Shown piece by piece: positions 46,243 through 56,246 of a stretch of DNA of 64,000 nucleotides. Under the pieces are notes generated by a model. That model was given only the letters and a program-made list of their open reading frames with translations, did not search any database and was not told where the DNA came from. Source of the DNA: JAOUEA01 sp963810945 (GTDB taxonomy: Bacteria; Actinomycetota; UBA4738; HRBIN12); NCBI GenBank assembly GCA_963810945.1, contig CAWEPI010000008.1:868001-932000 (forward strand), written 5' to 3'. Numbering within the stretch: position 1 is the first letter of the stretch; every line of letters begins with the position of its first letter. Made by a program: the position numbers and the translations under genes.

Positions 46243-48273
46243 GTGGCCACCTTCGCCGATGAGGTCGCCGCGCTCCGCGGGACCAAACCGGCGACCCTGA
46301 GGGACCTGCTCACCAACCGGGCGTTCTCGCGCCTACTCGCCGCGATGGCGATCTCCTCATTGGGGGACTGGGTTGGGTTCGTCGCGGTCACGTCGCTCGT
46401 GACCCAGCTTTCCGGATCGACGGCCGCCGCGGGGCTCGCGATCGGCGGGGTGATGACCGCCCGGATGCTGCCCGCGATCCTGTTCGGTCCGATCGCCGGC
46501 GCCCTCGTGGACAGGGTCAACCGCAAGCAGATCATGATCATCGCCGACATCGGTCGTGGCGCGATGTACGCGTCGATGGCGTTCTTCCACGAGTTGTGGG
46601 TGATCTTCCTGCTGTCGTTCGCGATCGAGTGCCTGTCGTTGCTATGGACCCCCGCGCGTGACGCGTCGTTACCCAACCTCGTCCCGAGGCGTCAGCTCGC
46701 CAACGCGAACTCCATCGGGCTCGTGAGCACGTACGCCACGCTCCCGTTGGGGGCCGCGGTCTTCGCCGGGTTGGCCGGGTTCAGCCAAGCGCTCGGCCAG
46801 CGCGTCGCCTTCCTGGGGAACTCACCGCAGTCCCTCGCGCTGCTGCTCGACGCTGGCACCTTCGCGTTCTCCGCCGTGATGGTGAGCGGGATCGACATCC
46901 CCACGCAGGTCAGCCTCACCAAGGGGCGGTTCGACCTGACGAGGGTCTGGCGCGACATCGTCGACGGGGTCAGGTTCCTGCGTGAGGACTCGATCGCCTC
47001 GGCGATGACGGCGGGCATCGTGATCGCGTTCGCAGCCGTCGGTGCCGTGCTGGCGGTGGGCCCGATCTTCGTGACGGTGACGGTGAACGCGAAGGCGGCC
47101 GGCTGGGGGGTCGTCGTCGTGGCGTTCGGAACCGGGATGGCGATAGGGATGGCGGGCACGAACGTGGTGGCGAAGTACTTCGATCGCGGTCTGACGTTCG
47201 TCTACGCCCTGATCGCGGCGGCCTTCGCCCTCTTCCTCCTGGCCGCGATGCCGAACCTCGCGCTCGTGTCCGTCGTGGCGGTCTGGCTGGGGACCTTCTG
47301 CGGGCTCGCATGGGTCAGCGGCTACACCCTCTTGCAGGAGAACGTGGAGGACGAGTACCGAGGCCGTACGTTCGCCTCGTTGACGGTGCTCTCCCGCCTC
47401 GGTCTCTTCCTGTCGCTCACGCTCTTCCCTATCCTGTCGACCGTCTATGGAGATCACGGATTCCACATCGGCGGACAGCCGTTCGATCTGTCGGGCACGC
47501 GGCTCGCGCTCTGGACAGCCGGCGTCCTCGCGCTCGCGGCCGGGCTCAACACCCGGCGATTGCTTCGACGGCATCGCCTCTCCCGGCCCCAACCCCTCAT
47601 GCTCGTGCCGAAGCTGAAGCGCCCGCCCGCGGCGGGTGTCTTCATCGCCTTCGAGGGCGTGGAAGGCGCGGGCAAGGGGACCCAGATCAAGGAGGCCGAG
47701 GCCTATCTGCGCGGCCTGGGACACGACGTGCTCGTCACGCGCGAGCCCGGCGGGACCGAGTTGGGCGAGAAGATCCGCGACGTGCTCCTCGATCCGAGGA
47801 CGGGGAAGCTCGATGCGCGGAGCGAGGCGCTCATGTTCGCCGCGGCGCGCGCACAGACCGTGACGTCCGTCATCCGGCCCGCGCTCGCCGACGGCAAGGT
47901 CGTCATCTGCGACCGGTACGTGGACTCGTCCCTGGCCTACCAGGGATGGGCGCGAGGTCTCGGGGAGGAGGACGTCCTCACTCTGAACGTCTGGGCGACG
48001 CAGGGGCTCTTCCCCGACCTGGTGATCCTGCTCCACGTGGAGCCCGAGCGCGGGCTCCTGCGCTCGACCGAGGCGCCCGATCGCATGGAGCTCGAGGGTC
48101 AGGACTTCCACGCCAAGGTGTCCGACGCCTACCTCAAGATCGCGGAGGAGCACCCGGAGCGATTCGTCGTGGTGGACGGCGACGCTCCCAAGGACGTGGT
48201 GTTCGAGGGCGTGCGGGCGGCGCTCGACCGGGTCCTGCGCGACCGCGAGGCCGACACCGAGTCCCCCACCTGA
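46243..48273 (+). CDS. MFS transporter fused to thymidylate kinase
   Basis: A 676-residue product in one unbroken frame. Residues about 1-440 are a 12-helix major-facilitator domain of the enterobactin-exporter/MdfA-like kind: AISSLGDWVGFVAVTSLVTQ, GPIAGALVDRVNRKQIMIIA, LLQENVEDEYRGRTFASLTV. Residues about 465-676 are a complete dTMP kinase: P-loop AFEGVEGAGKGTQIK, TREPGGTELGEKIR, and the DR-Y motif VVICDRYVDSSLAYQGWARG. The kinase makes dTDP from dTMP. As no stop or frame break lies between the parts, the fusion is real in this sequence. It sits between topA and holB, the usual neighbourhood of tmk. Confidence 0.88.
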   Translation: MATFADEVAALRGTKPATLRDLLTNRAFSRLLAAMAISSLGDWVGFVAVTSLVTQLSGSTAAAGLAIGGVMTARMLPAILFGPIAGALVDRVNRKQIMIIADIGRGAMYASMAFFHELWVIFLLSFAIECLSLLWTPARDASLPNLVPRRQLANANSIGLVSTYATLPLGAAVFAGLAGFSQALGQRVAFLGNSPQSLALLLDAGTFAFSAVMVSGIDIPTQVSLTKGRFDLTRVWRDIVDGVRFLREDSIASAMTAGIVIAFAAVGAVLAVGPIFVTVTVNAKAAGWGVVVVAFGTGMAIGMAGTNVVAKYFDRGLTFVYALIAAAFALFLLAAMPNLALVSVVAVWLGTFCGLAWVSGYTLLQENVEDEYRGRTFASLTVLSRLGLFLSLTLFPILSTVYGDHGFHIGGQPFDLSGTRLALWTAGVLALAAGLNTRRLLRRHRLSRPQPLMLVPKLKRPPAAGVFIAFEGVEGAGKGTQIKEAEAYLRGLGHDVLVTREPGGTELGEKIRDVLLDPRTGKLDARSEALMFAAARAQTVTSVIRPALADGKVVICDRYVDSSLAYQGWARGLGEEDVLTLNVWATQGLFPDLVILLHVEPERGLLRSTEAPDRMELEGQDFHAKVSDAYLKIAEEHPERFVVVDGDAPKDVVFEGVRAALDRVLRDREADTESPT

Positions 48274-48325
48274 TCCGCGCGCGGCCTCGACGCGTGGTGG
48301 CGGAAGGGATGTCGCATCGCTGCGC

Positions 48326-48331
48326 TAGCAT
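48326..48331 (+). promoter_or_regulatory. putative -10 box of a leaderless promoter for holB
   Basis: TAGCAT ends six bases before the ATG at 48338, identical in sequence and spacing to the box at 1680. No ribosome site is present. Confidence 0.5.
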
Positions 48332-48337
48332 CGCGCT

Positions 48338-49450
48338 ATGAGCGCCGTGCTGGAGCGGGTCCCCGGTCAGGAGGCGGCCATGGCCTTCCTGACCGCCGCG
48401 GTCGAACGGCCGCATCACGCCTACGTGCTGGGAGGGCCCGAGGGGTCCGGCAAGTCCATCGCCGCCGCCGCGTTCACCGCGGCCCTCCTGTGTCCGGCGG
48501 GCGGGTGCGGCGCGTGCCGCGCGTGCAGGCTCGCGCTCGAGGGACATCACCCCAACGTCTTCCTGATCGAACCGGAGGGGCGCGACATCCACGTCGACAC
48601 CATCCGCGAGGAGGTGTGGACGCCCGCCTCACGCACCGCGCCGGAGCCCGGGCGCAAGGTGTTCGTGATCCGGGAGGCGGACCGGCTGAGCCCGGCTGCG
48701 GCCGACACGCTCCTGAAGGTCCTGGAAGAGCCGCCCGCGGACGCGGTCTTCCTCCTCATGTCCGCCCGCGCGCACGAGCTTCCCGACACGATCCTGTCGC
48801 GCTGTCACCTGGTGACGTTCACCGCCCTCTCGGAGGCGTTCGTGGTGGGGGTCCTCGTCGACGAGGGAGTGCCTGAGGTGCGCGCCCATCTGGCTGCGCG
48901 CCTGGCGGGCGGCAACCTGGGACGCGCGCGTCGGCTCGCTGTGAGCCAGGACGGGCTCGCGTTCCGCGACGCGGCCCGCGAGGCCCTGATCCACGCGGCG
49001 GAGGGCCCTTCGGGAGCACTGGAGGCCGCCGACATCGTGCTGGCGGCGGCCACGGAGTACCGCAAGAACCTGAAGGGCGAGCTGCAGGAGGAGCTCGCGC
49101 CGTTCCTCGACGAGCGGGGCCGTCCCGAGGACGCCTACCGGGGCGCCATCAAGCGGATCGAGATCCGCTTCCAGCGGAAGGAACGACGTGCCGAGCGCGA
49201 CTACGTCGACTGGGTGCTGCTCGCCGTGTCTGCGTTGTTGCGCGACGTGATCGCGTCGTCGGTGGGGGCGGGCATGGAGGTCCTGCTGAACCCCGACCTC
49301 CCCACCGATCGTTCGCTCACGGTCGCGCGCGCGGCGCGTGGGCTCGCCGGCGTCGAGGAGGCGCGGGCCGAGCTGGCGGAGGATCTCAACCTGAACACGC
49401 GACTGGTGCTGGAGCGCGCGTTCCTGCGGCTGGCGGAGATCGCGGCCTGA
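48338..49450 (+). CDS. holB: DNA polymerase III delta' subunit
   Basis: A 370-residue AAA+ clamp-loader subunit. It begins VPGQEAAMAFLTAAVE, with a P-loop-like YVLGGPEGSGKSIAAAAFTA and the zinc module CPAGGCGACRACRLALEGHH. It also shows VFVIREADRLSPAAADTLLK and LEEPPADAVFLL (sensor region), then DTILSRCHLVTF (SRC motif). Downstream of the tmk-type gene as in most bacteria. The frame is intact. Confidence 0.9.
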   Translation: MSAVLERVPGQEAAMAFLTAAVERPHHAYVLGGPEGSGKSIAAAAFTAALLCPAGGCGACRACRLALEGHHPNVFLIEPEGRDIHVDTIREEVWTPASRTAPEPGRKVFVIREADRLSPAAADTLLKVLEEPPADAVFLLMSARAHELPDTILSRCHLVTFTALSEAFVVGVLVDEGVPEVRAHLAARLAGGNLGRARRLAVSQDGLAFRDAAREALIHAAEGPSGALEAADIVLAAATEYRKNLKGELQEELAPFLDERGRPEDAYRGAIKRIEIRFQRKERRAERDYVDWVLLAVSALLRDVIASSVGAGMEVLLNPDLPTDRSLTVARAARGLAGVEEARAELAEDLNLNTRLVLERAFLRLAEIAA

Positions 49451-49478
49451 CGTAGGTCAGCGGGCCGACACGCGATTG

Positions 49479-49492
49479 TGGTGCTGGCACCA
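49479..49492 (+). promoter_or_regulatory. GGTGC-TG-GCACC inverted repeat, site 1
   Basis: TGGTGCTGGCACCA: arms TGGTGC and GCACCA around TG. It lies 35 bp before the orphan receiver gene. The same core in the same gene-relative orientation appears at 54969 and, on the opposite strand, at 62097. Confidence 0.5.
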
Positions 49493-49527
49493 CTGGCATC
49501 GGGCTCACTGGGTGTGATGCTTGTGAC

Positions 49528-49918
49528 GTGCCTGTTCGCGTCTTGATCGTGGATGACCAGGAGCCGTTCCGCATGGCGGCCCGGATGGTGGTGGATGCCA
49601 CGGATGGCTTCGAGGTCGTGGGTGAAGCCGAGACGGGTGAGGACTCCGTCACGATGGCCGCCGACCTCGCGCCCGACCTCGTCCTCATGGACGTGAACCT
49701 TCCGGGGATCAACGGGCTCGACGCCACCCGCCGGATCCTCGACGGCGCGGGTGACCCCGTCGTCGTGCTGCTCCTGTCGACGTACGAGGAGGAGGAGTAT
49801 GCCCCCCGCGCGGCCGAGTGCGGTGCGGCCGCATACATCCCCAAGGCGGTCTTCGGGCCCGATCGGCTGGAGTCCGCCTGGGAGGCCGCCTCAGGATCAG
49901 CGCCCGGACGCCGGTTAG
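49528..49918 (+). CDS. stand-alone response-regulator receiver domain
   Basis: About 129 residues forming only a CheY-like receiver: VLIVDDQEPFRMAARMVVDA with the acidic pair, phospho-Asp in LVLMDVNLPGINGLDA, LLLSTYEEEEY and the Lys in AAYIPKAVFGPDRL. There is no output domain. As given, the frame runs on to 49959; one inserted base near 49895 would give TAG at 49916, meeting the convergent peptidase stop. NarL-type in sequence, it may act as a phosphate sink or protein-binding switch for the neighbouring kinases. Confidence 0.78.
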
Positions 49919-52717
49919 GGGCAGGTCCGCCGCACGTCCCCGCACCACCAGCTCGGTGAACTCCACCTGTGCGTGTGACCGTACGGCGGTCCGAAGGACC
50001 AGCCGCACGCGTGTGACCGCTCGTGACCCGGCTCGCGGGCGGACCGGCGTGAGCTGGTGGGCGGGGAGCCCGTCGTGGGTGCGGTAGGCGAGCACCCAGG
50101 GCCCCCCGGCGCTCCGGGTCCACACGTCGAATGCCTTGGCGTCGGAGAACGAGCCCGCGCAGATCGCCGACGGATCCACGGCGAACGTCGAGATGTCGAC
50201 CGGCTGCGGCAGGCGGATCGTGAGGGAGCGCGGACGGGCGGCCGACGTGAGCCAGCTGGTGGTGCGGGAGTCGTCGACCGCCGCGGCCGGGCCGCATTCG
50301 CCGGCGACGCCCGTGTGATCGGGCCCCGTGAACCGCACGATCGAGGCCCCGCCGGCGAGGGAGGCCCAGTCGCGGCGCAGGATGATGCGCATCGTGGCCG
50401 CGCCGTCCACGCGGACGTGCGCGAAGGTCCGCGTCGCGTAACCATCCAGCGACACCTCGACGTCGCGGTAGAGGCCATCGGGCACGTCGGGTATATGGAA
50501 GCGCCCATCGGGGCCGGTCATCACGCTGAGGTCGACGGGTACCCCGAGCTCGGAGCCCGCCACGCGGACGAGCGCGCCGGCCACCGGTGCTCCGCCGCCG
50601 CTGGGGTCCGTGACCCGTCCGGACAGCGAGCCGCATCCGGGGCCCGGGCAATCCACGGGAGTCGAGAAGTCGGCGACCGGATCCGTGTCGAAGGTGTCCG
50701 TGGCCGAGGCGAAGAACCCCATCCCACGCGATGCGAAGACCTGCCAGATCGCGTCGTGATGCGCGGACCCGAAGATCGCCGCGTCCGCCACGAGGATGGC
50801 GTTGCGCATGTCGACGAACGTGGGCGCCTGTGGCGAGAGCTCCATCGCGCGCGTCGCGAGCGTCTCGGTGACCGCGGAACCGAGTTCCCGACGGAGCTGC
50901 CAGAGGGTCTGGAGCCAGATCTCCCCGTCGGAGTGCTCTTCGGGCCGCGTGGCGACGTGTCCGAAGTCGGCGTAGGTGAGGCCGCCGGGTCCCGCGCCGC
51001 CGGGCGTGTCGGGACAGTGGGGGGATCGGGCCTCGACCTGGCAGTCGGCGAATTGGAACCGGACGCCCTCGCCACCCGCGATCCAGACGCCCATCGGGAC
51101 GTCCGTCTTGCTGGGCGCATCGGCTTGGTACCCGGCGCCGACGAGCGCGTCGAGCGCGTACCAGTCGCTCCATCCCTCGGAGAGCGCGCCGGACTGCTGG
51201 CCGTAGAGCGCCTCGGAGCCGTCGGGCATGGTGACGAGCCGGCTCGAGAGGCCGTGCGTGTACTCGTGGAAGACGACGGACGCGTCATCCGCCGCGTCGC
51301 CGGAGGGGATGTTCGGGTGCGAACGCGTGGCCCGGAAGAGGTACAGCGACATCCACCCCGCGTTCCCGTCGGGCGGTGTGTACATCGTCGCGTTGTTGAG
51401 CAGACGCGGCCGGCCGTCGTGCGCGAGGTTGGCGCCCACGAGGGTTTCCGCCCGGACCGCGTCACCACCTTGACCGCCGAGCCCGTCGTCGTTCACCGCC
51501 TGGAAGTTGCCGGCCGCCTCCGTGAACCCGATGGGCGCCTCCTCGAGGTGGTCGTGATACGTGTTGAGCAGGTAGTAGGCCTGGATCGCTTCCTGGCGGC
51601 GGTTGACCCGCCAGCTGTAAGGGTCGTTGGCGTCCCAGGTGCATGGGGTCGACGGCCTGCAGTTCTGCGATGGGATCGCGGTGTCGAGGACCGCCGGTTG
51701 TCCCCAGTCGAGGGTCAGGGCGTCGAGCGCGGGGATCTCGTCGCGTGGATGGATCGCGTCGTCACCCGGCGTGGCCGTGAAGACGTGCGCGTTGTTGCCC
51801 GAGAGGGCCTCCGGACCGGCGACCGGGAAGGTGACGGGGCCCTGGACGCCGCCCCCGTTCGGCAGGAGCGGCGAGGGCGCGTGCGGCCAGGCGAGCCCGG
51901 AGCCCGGCTGATCGGCTTTCACGAGGTTCTCGCGCCACAACACCCTTCCGGACGCGGCATCGATCACGGCGCGGTCGATGCGCGAGGGCGAGATGGTCGT
52001 GATGGTGGCCCACGCGAGCTGGGTGGTGCCCTGGGTCGGGAAGCGCACGAGGGTGGCGCGGTCGCGAGGACCGGGGATCGGCGGGGCGCGGCGAGCCTCG
52101 ACGCCCGCGGAGGCTTCGGTGGCGTGGATCGCCTCGGCGGCCGTGAGCGTCGGGCCGGTCCGCGCCGGGTCGCGCACCACGTGGTAGACGGGGCCGATCA
52201 TCGCGATCAAGGATCCGTCGGCCTCGACCGCGGCCTTCAGTCCCGCCCCGAAGACGGGCTCACCTCCCACGACCTGCACCCAAGAGAGGTGATGGGTGCC
52301 GAGGATGTCGACGTAGTCGTCGCGGAATGCGAGCAGGTCGACGTCGGTCGGCGTGAGTCCGAACGCGTCGAGGTGATCGCGGAGGAACCCGAGAGCCACG
52401 TCCTGCGGGGCGAGGCCGCTCGGCCCGGTGAGGGTTCCGTCGAGGTTCGCCACCCAGCGCACCGCCCCCAGGTACGGGTCGGTGTCCACCAGGACCCCGC
52501 TCCCGATCGAGTCCGCGAGCGCGGCGCGTGCCCGGAGCACGTCGGGCGTGGCGGGTGCGACGGCAGGACCGCGCCGCTGGCCGTGCATGACCGCATCCTC
52601 GTGAGGCCCTGCGAACGCGGGCCCAGGAGTGATCGATGCCAACCCCCCGGCCAGGATCATCCCGGCCGCGGCCAGCACGACGAGGGGACGACCCGGTCGC
52701 GACGGCGCCTTCCCCAT
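49915..52717 (-). CDS. secreted M36 (fungalysin-like) metallopeptidase with extra C-terminal domains
   Basis: About 933 residues. Signal peptide: PLVVLAAAGMILAGGLASIT, then a propeptide of the FTP type. The zinc site is VVFHEYTHGLSSRLV (HEXXH), with the third ligand in GALSEGWSDWYALD. After the protease comes a carboxypeptidase-regulatory-like beta domain (SGRVTDPSGGGAPVAGALVR, GRFHIPDVPDGLYRDVEVSL) and a discoidin-like domain (SLTIRLPQPVDISTFAVDPS). GGAGGG precedes the ATG at 52717. One extra C in a CCCC run near 49920 would place the stop at 49915; as given, the frame runs over the receiver gene. It is exported to digest or process proteins outside the cell. Confidence 0.85.
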
Positions 52718-52839
52718 CGCCAAGCCCTCCCGATCGGATCTCGCCCCCGACGCTAACACCCGGAGATGTCGAACAACTAGGAGCCCAACCCGCCGCGGAG
52801 AGCCCGGGATCGGGCGCCGACGTGGGGTCGCGGACGTGC

Positions 52840-54889
52840 TCAGATGCCCGTCGGCAACCGACCGACGATCTTCGTTCCCACGCCGGGCGTCGAGGTGATC
52901 TCCACTTCCCCGCCGAGCGCGGCGAGCCGGTCGGCGATCCCTTGCAGGCCGGTGCCGTGGCCGGTTCGTGTCGCGTCGAAGCCCACCCCGTCGTCGCTGA
53001 CGGTGAACGTGAGCGACCCCTCGCCGTTCGAGAGCGTGACATCCGCCCGGGAGGCGGTCGCGTACTTCGCGACGTTCTGCAGGGCCTCCAGACAGGAGAA
53101 GTAGACGGCCGCCTCCACGTCCTGGCCGAACCGGCCGATGCCGTTGCCTTCCACGGTGGTCGGTATCGCGGCCTTGCGCGCCTGGGCCTCGAGCGCGGCG
53201 ACCAAGCCCTTGTCCTGCAGCAACGGCGGGTAGATCCCGCGTGCCAAGTCACGGAGGTCCTCCAGAGCCTCCGTCGCTCTGCCTTGGAGCGTGCCCGCCA
53301 TGCGCTCGGCCGCGGCGGGGTCGGTCCGCGCCGTGCGAGCGAGCAGCCCGAGTTGCACGTTCAGCGCCACGAGCTGCTGCTGCGCCCCGTCGTGGATGTT
53401 GCGCTCGAGCCTGCGCCGCTCTTCGTCCTGCGCCGCGACGAGGCGCTGACGAGAGGCTTTGAGTTCCTCGATCAGTCGGACGTTGCGGAGCACGAGGCCC
53501 GCCTGCGACGCGAGGTCGCTCACCAGTCGTTCGCGAGAGGCATCCCACGGATCGTTGGGAGGCATCGTGACGCCGAGTGCGCCGAGCTCCTCGCCCTGAT
53601 CGAGGACGGGCACCCGGATCTCGTCGTCCGTCGAGCACAGCGTCCGGCGGCCAGGTGGCGACCGGGCGTTGGTCGCTGCCCAGCCGGAGGAACACGCGCG
53701 CGACAGCGGCGCCCGTTCCCTCCGCCAGGATCCGGGCCATCCTCGGGAGCACGTCCTCCGTGGCGTAGGTCTCCCCGACGTGGCCGGTGAACTCGGTCAT
53801 GACCTCGTACGCGGACGCGCGCTTCCCGTACACGAGTCGGTCCGCGATCGCGCGCGCCGCCTGGTGCACGGGCCGGAACGTGACGATCAGCAGAACGATG
53901 CCGACGAGCAGGCGCGGCGCGTTCCCTAAGGTGGCGAGCGCGAGGACGCCCAGATACATAGCGAGCAGCGTGACGGTCACCAGCGTGAAGATGACCGCCT
54001 TCCTGACCACGATGTCGAGGTCGTACAGGCGGTACTTCAGGACCGCGACGCCGCAGGCCGCCGGGATCCCGAACAGGACGATCCAGAGGAGCAGCATGAA
54101 CGCGGCGTTCTCCAGGACGGTCCCGACATCGGAGGTAGGCGTGTCGCCGTAGATGGCGCTGATCACGAACACGAGGACGAATGCCACGCCGGCGGCGATC
54201 CCCACGTAGGCGAGCCATCGGATCTGCTGGCGCTCGTCACCTTCAGATCGGCGGAACCGAACGATCAGGCTCGCGATCGACAGCGCGGCGCACAGCAGGA
54301 TCGCGGAGCCCGCGATCCCCAGGATGATCCCGACCGGCGCCTTCCACGCCTCGACGGCGTAGGGGTTGGGGGGCCCGTTGACATCGTTCGCCATCAGGTC
54401 GAGCTCTTGCGGGAGGATCGCGAACCCGACGGTCAAGACCGTCACCGCCGCCAGGTAGAGCCGCCAGACCCATCTCCAGCGAGGCGTTCCGGTCGGGTAC
54501 AGGAGCGGGATCGACACCAGGGACGCGATCGTGACGAAGAACATGATCGTCCCGACCCACGCGAAGAACGACGTCAGCGGCAATGGTGCTGCGGCGTCGA
54601 GCAACGAGTAAGTCGCGTACGCCTCGGTGGAGCCGGCGATCGCGAACGCGCCGATGACCGCGAGCAAGGCCCAGCCGACGGCGTTGCCGGTGCGGGCTGC
54701 GATCGTTGCGCCCACGACGCCGAAAGCGCCGACGGCGAGCACCACGGTCGCCGCGAGGAGTGTGTCGCTCCACCCGTTGCCCAACGAAAGATCGAAGGCT
54801 CCGAAGAGCACGGCGAGGATCGTGGATCCGATCGCGACCCCCCACGCGAGCCGAGCCCTCGTCCCCGTCTCCGACCTGGTCATCGCCAT
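52840..54889 (-). CDS. membrane sensor histidine kinase, NarL group, copy 1 (frame broken once)
   Basis: About 682 residues. Roughly eight membrane helices form the first 330 residues (for example LPLTSFFAWVGTIMFFVTIA), with YRLYDLDIVVRKAVIFTLVT before the last helices. A GAF-like domain follows, then a coiled stretch and the phosphoacceptor box RRRLERNIHDGAQQQLVALN (HisKA_3), and the ATPase FTVSDDGVGFDATRTGHGTG. A single extra base near 53630 breaks the frame inside the GAF part. It is a close paralogue of the kinase at 57515. Partner regulators are probably among the receivers at 49528, 55534 and 56247. Confidence 0.88.
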
Positions 54890-54968
54890 GGCGCGATTGT
54901 TGCCCCTCCAGACCTCCGGGGCGAGGGGGAGTTCCTCCCGGTTCTCAGCGAGGAACCACCCCTTCAGC

Positions 54969-54984
54969 GGGGTGCTGGCACCCC
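54969..54984 (+). promoter_or_regulatory. GGTGC-TG-GCACC inverted repeat, site 2
   Basis: GGGGTGCTGGCACCCC, arms of seven bases around TG, in the divergent region between a kinase gene (minus) and a stress-protein gene (plus), 82 bp before the latter. Other inverted repeats lie close by: GTTCCTC...GAGGAAC near 54931-54956 and CCCCTG-CT-CAGGGG at 55015-55028. Confidence 0.5.
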
Positions 54985-55066
54985 TCGCGGATCGTGGTGG
55001 CGGCCAGGTCGTTTCCCCTGCTCAGGGGCCCTACGGTGGAGTCGCACCGCAAGGAGGAGGCACATC

Positions 55067-55477
55067 ATGAAGAAGATCCTGGTCGGAACGGACACCACGG
55101 CCTCGGCCGATCTGGCCGTGCAGGACGCGGCCGAGCTCGCCCGGGCGCGCGGCGCCGAGCTGCTGGTGCTCTACGTGGCGCCGGAGGAGACCCTGCGATC
55201 CGTCGTCGATCCCGCGCAAGGCCGCCAGCCCGGAGAGCTACCTCGCCGGACTGCCCCATCGGTTCGAGGGCGTGACGACGTCGACGCGAATGGGAGCGGG
55301 GAGACCCTGCGGAGCAGATCTGCCAGGTTGCCGCGGACGAGGGCGCCGACACGATCGTGGTCGGCAACCGCGGCGTCGCACGGGAGCTGGTGGCGGGTGC
55401 GCGACAGCGTCCCGAACCTCGTGTTGCGTCACTCGCCGTGCAGCGTCTACGTGGTGGACACGCGGAGGGCTCAGTAG
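55067..55477 (+). CDS. universal stress protein (three frame breaks)
   Basis: About 135 residues: MKKILVGTDTTASADLAVQD, ELLVLYVAPEETLRSVVDPA, then, in other frames, KAASPESYLAGLPHRFEGVT, ICQVAADEGADTIVVGNRGV and SVPNLVLRHSPCSVYVVDT. The G-2X-G-9X type ATP loop (VVGNRG...) is recognisable. Extra bases near 55215, 55303 and 55395 break the frame. AAGGAGGAGG precedes the ATG. Members bind ATP and help survival under stress. The inverted repeat at 54969 probably controls it. Confidence 0.8.
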   Translation: MKKILVGTDTTASADLAVQDAAELARARGAELLVLYVAPEETLRSVVDPAQGRQPGELPRRTAPSVRGRDDVDANGSGETLRSRSARLPRTRAPTRSWSATAASHGSWWRVRDSVPNLVLRHSPCSVYVVDTRRAQ

Positions 55478-55533
55478 TGCCTGACGCCGGACCCCAGGGC
55501 GCGAGCGGAAGGCCGGGATCCCCTCGTCCCGGC

Positions 55534-56202
55534 CTACGGTTGTTCGGTCTCGCGGAGGAACGCCAGGACGGCCATCACCCGTCGATGGACGTCCGGTTCC
55601 TCCGTGAGGTCGAGCTTGTGGAAGAGCGCGTTGATGTGCTTCTCGACCGCGCGCTCGGTGAGGAAGAGCGACTTGGCGATCGCCGCGTTGTTCTCGCCCT
55701 GGGCCATGTGCGAGAGGACCTCTCGCTCCCGGTCGGTGAGCGAGGCGAGCGGGGAGTGCGCCATCCGGTCCTTCGCGGCGACGAGCTCCTCGACGACCTT
55801 GGGATCCAGGACGCTGCCGCCGCGGCTCACCTCCTCGAGCGCGCGGATCAGCTCGTCGATGTCGGCGACGCGCTCCTTCAACAGGTAGCCGAGTCCGGCC
55901 GCACCGTCCTTGAGCAGCGCGTACGCGTACTCCTCCTCCACGAACTGCGACAGCACGACGACGCCGGTCTCGGGGTGCTCGGCGCGGATCTGTTTGGCGG
56001 CCTCGATCCCCTCGTTCGTGTTGGTGGGGGGCATCCGGATGTCGGTGAGGACGGCGTCGGGCGCGTGCGCCTCGACGGCGGCGAGGAGCTCGTCGCGGTC
56101 GGCGGCCATCGCGACGAGGTCGATGTCGTCGCAGGTGGCCAGCAGCGCGGCTGTTCCTTCGCGCACGAGGTAGTTATCCTCCGCGAACACCACTCGGATC
56201 AT
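55534..56202 (-). CDS. NarL/LuxR-type response regulator
   Basis: A 222-residue regulator. Receiver: VVFAEDNYLVREGTAALLAT, phospho-Asp in AVLTDIRMPPTNTNEGIEAA, Lys in GLGYLLKERVADIDEL. Output: SLTDREREVLSHMAQGENNA with the helix-turn-helix AIAKSLFLTERAVEKHINAL. The receiver is paralogous to that of the adjacent cyclase (both have AEDN/GEDN-x-LVREG and TDI-x-MPP). It diverges from the cyclase gene with 44 bp between starts, so the two probably share control. Likely partner of the HisKA_3 kinases of this island. Confidence 0.9.
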   Translation of the reverse strand: MIRVVFAEDNYLVREGTAALLATCDDIDLVAMAADRDELLAAVEAHAPDAVLTDIRMPPTNTNEGIEAAKQIRAEHPETGVVVLSQFVEEEYAYALLKDGAAGLGYLLKERVADIDELIRALEEVSRGGSVLDPKVVEELVAAKDRMAHSPLASLTDREREVLSHMAQGENNAAIAKSLFLTERAVEKHINALFHKLDLTEEPDVHRRVMAVLAFLRETEQP

Positions 56203-56246
56203 GCGCGGATGGTACACGGGGCAACCGCGCGGAAGGGACACGCCGC

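Noticed and set aside
50057..52756. 899-codon plus-strand open frame
   Set aside because: It lies antisense to the M36 peptidase gene, has Arg/Gly/Val-rich low-complexity translation and no recognisable domain. Long antisense frames are expected at this GC content.
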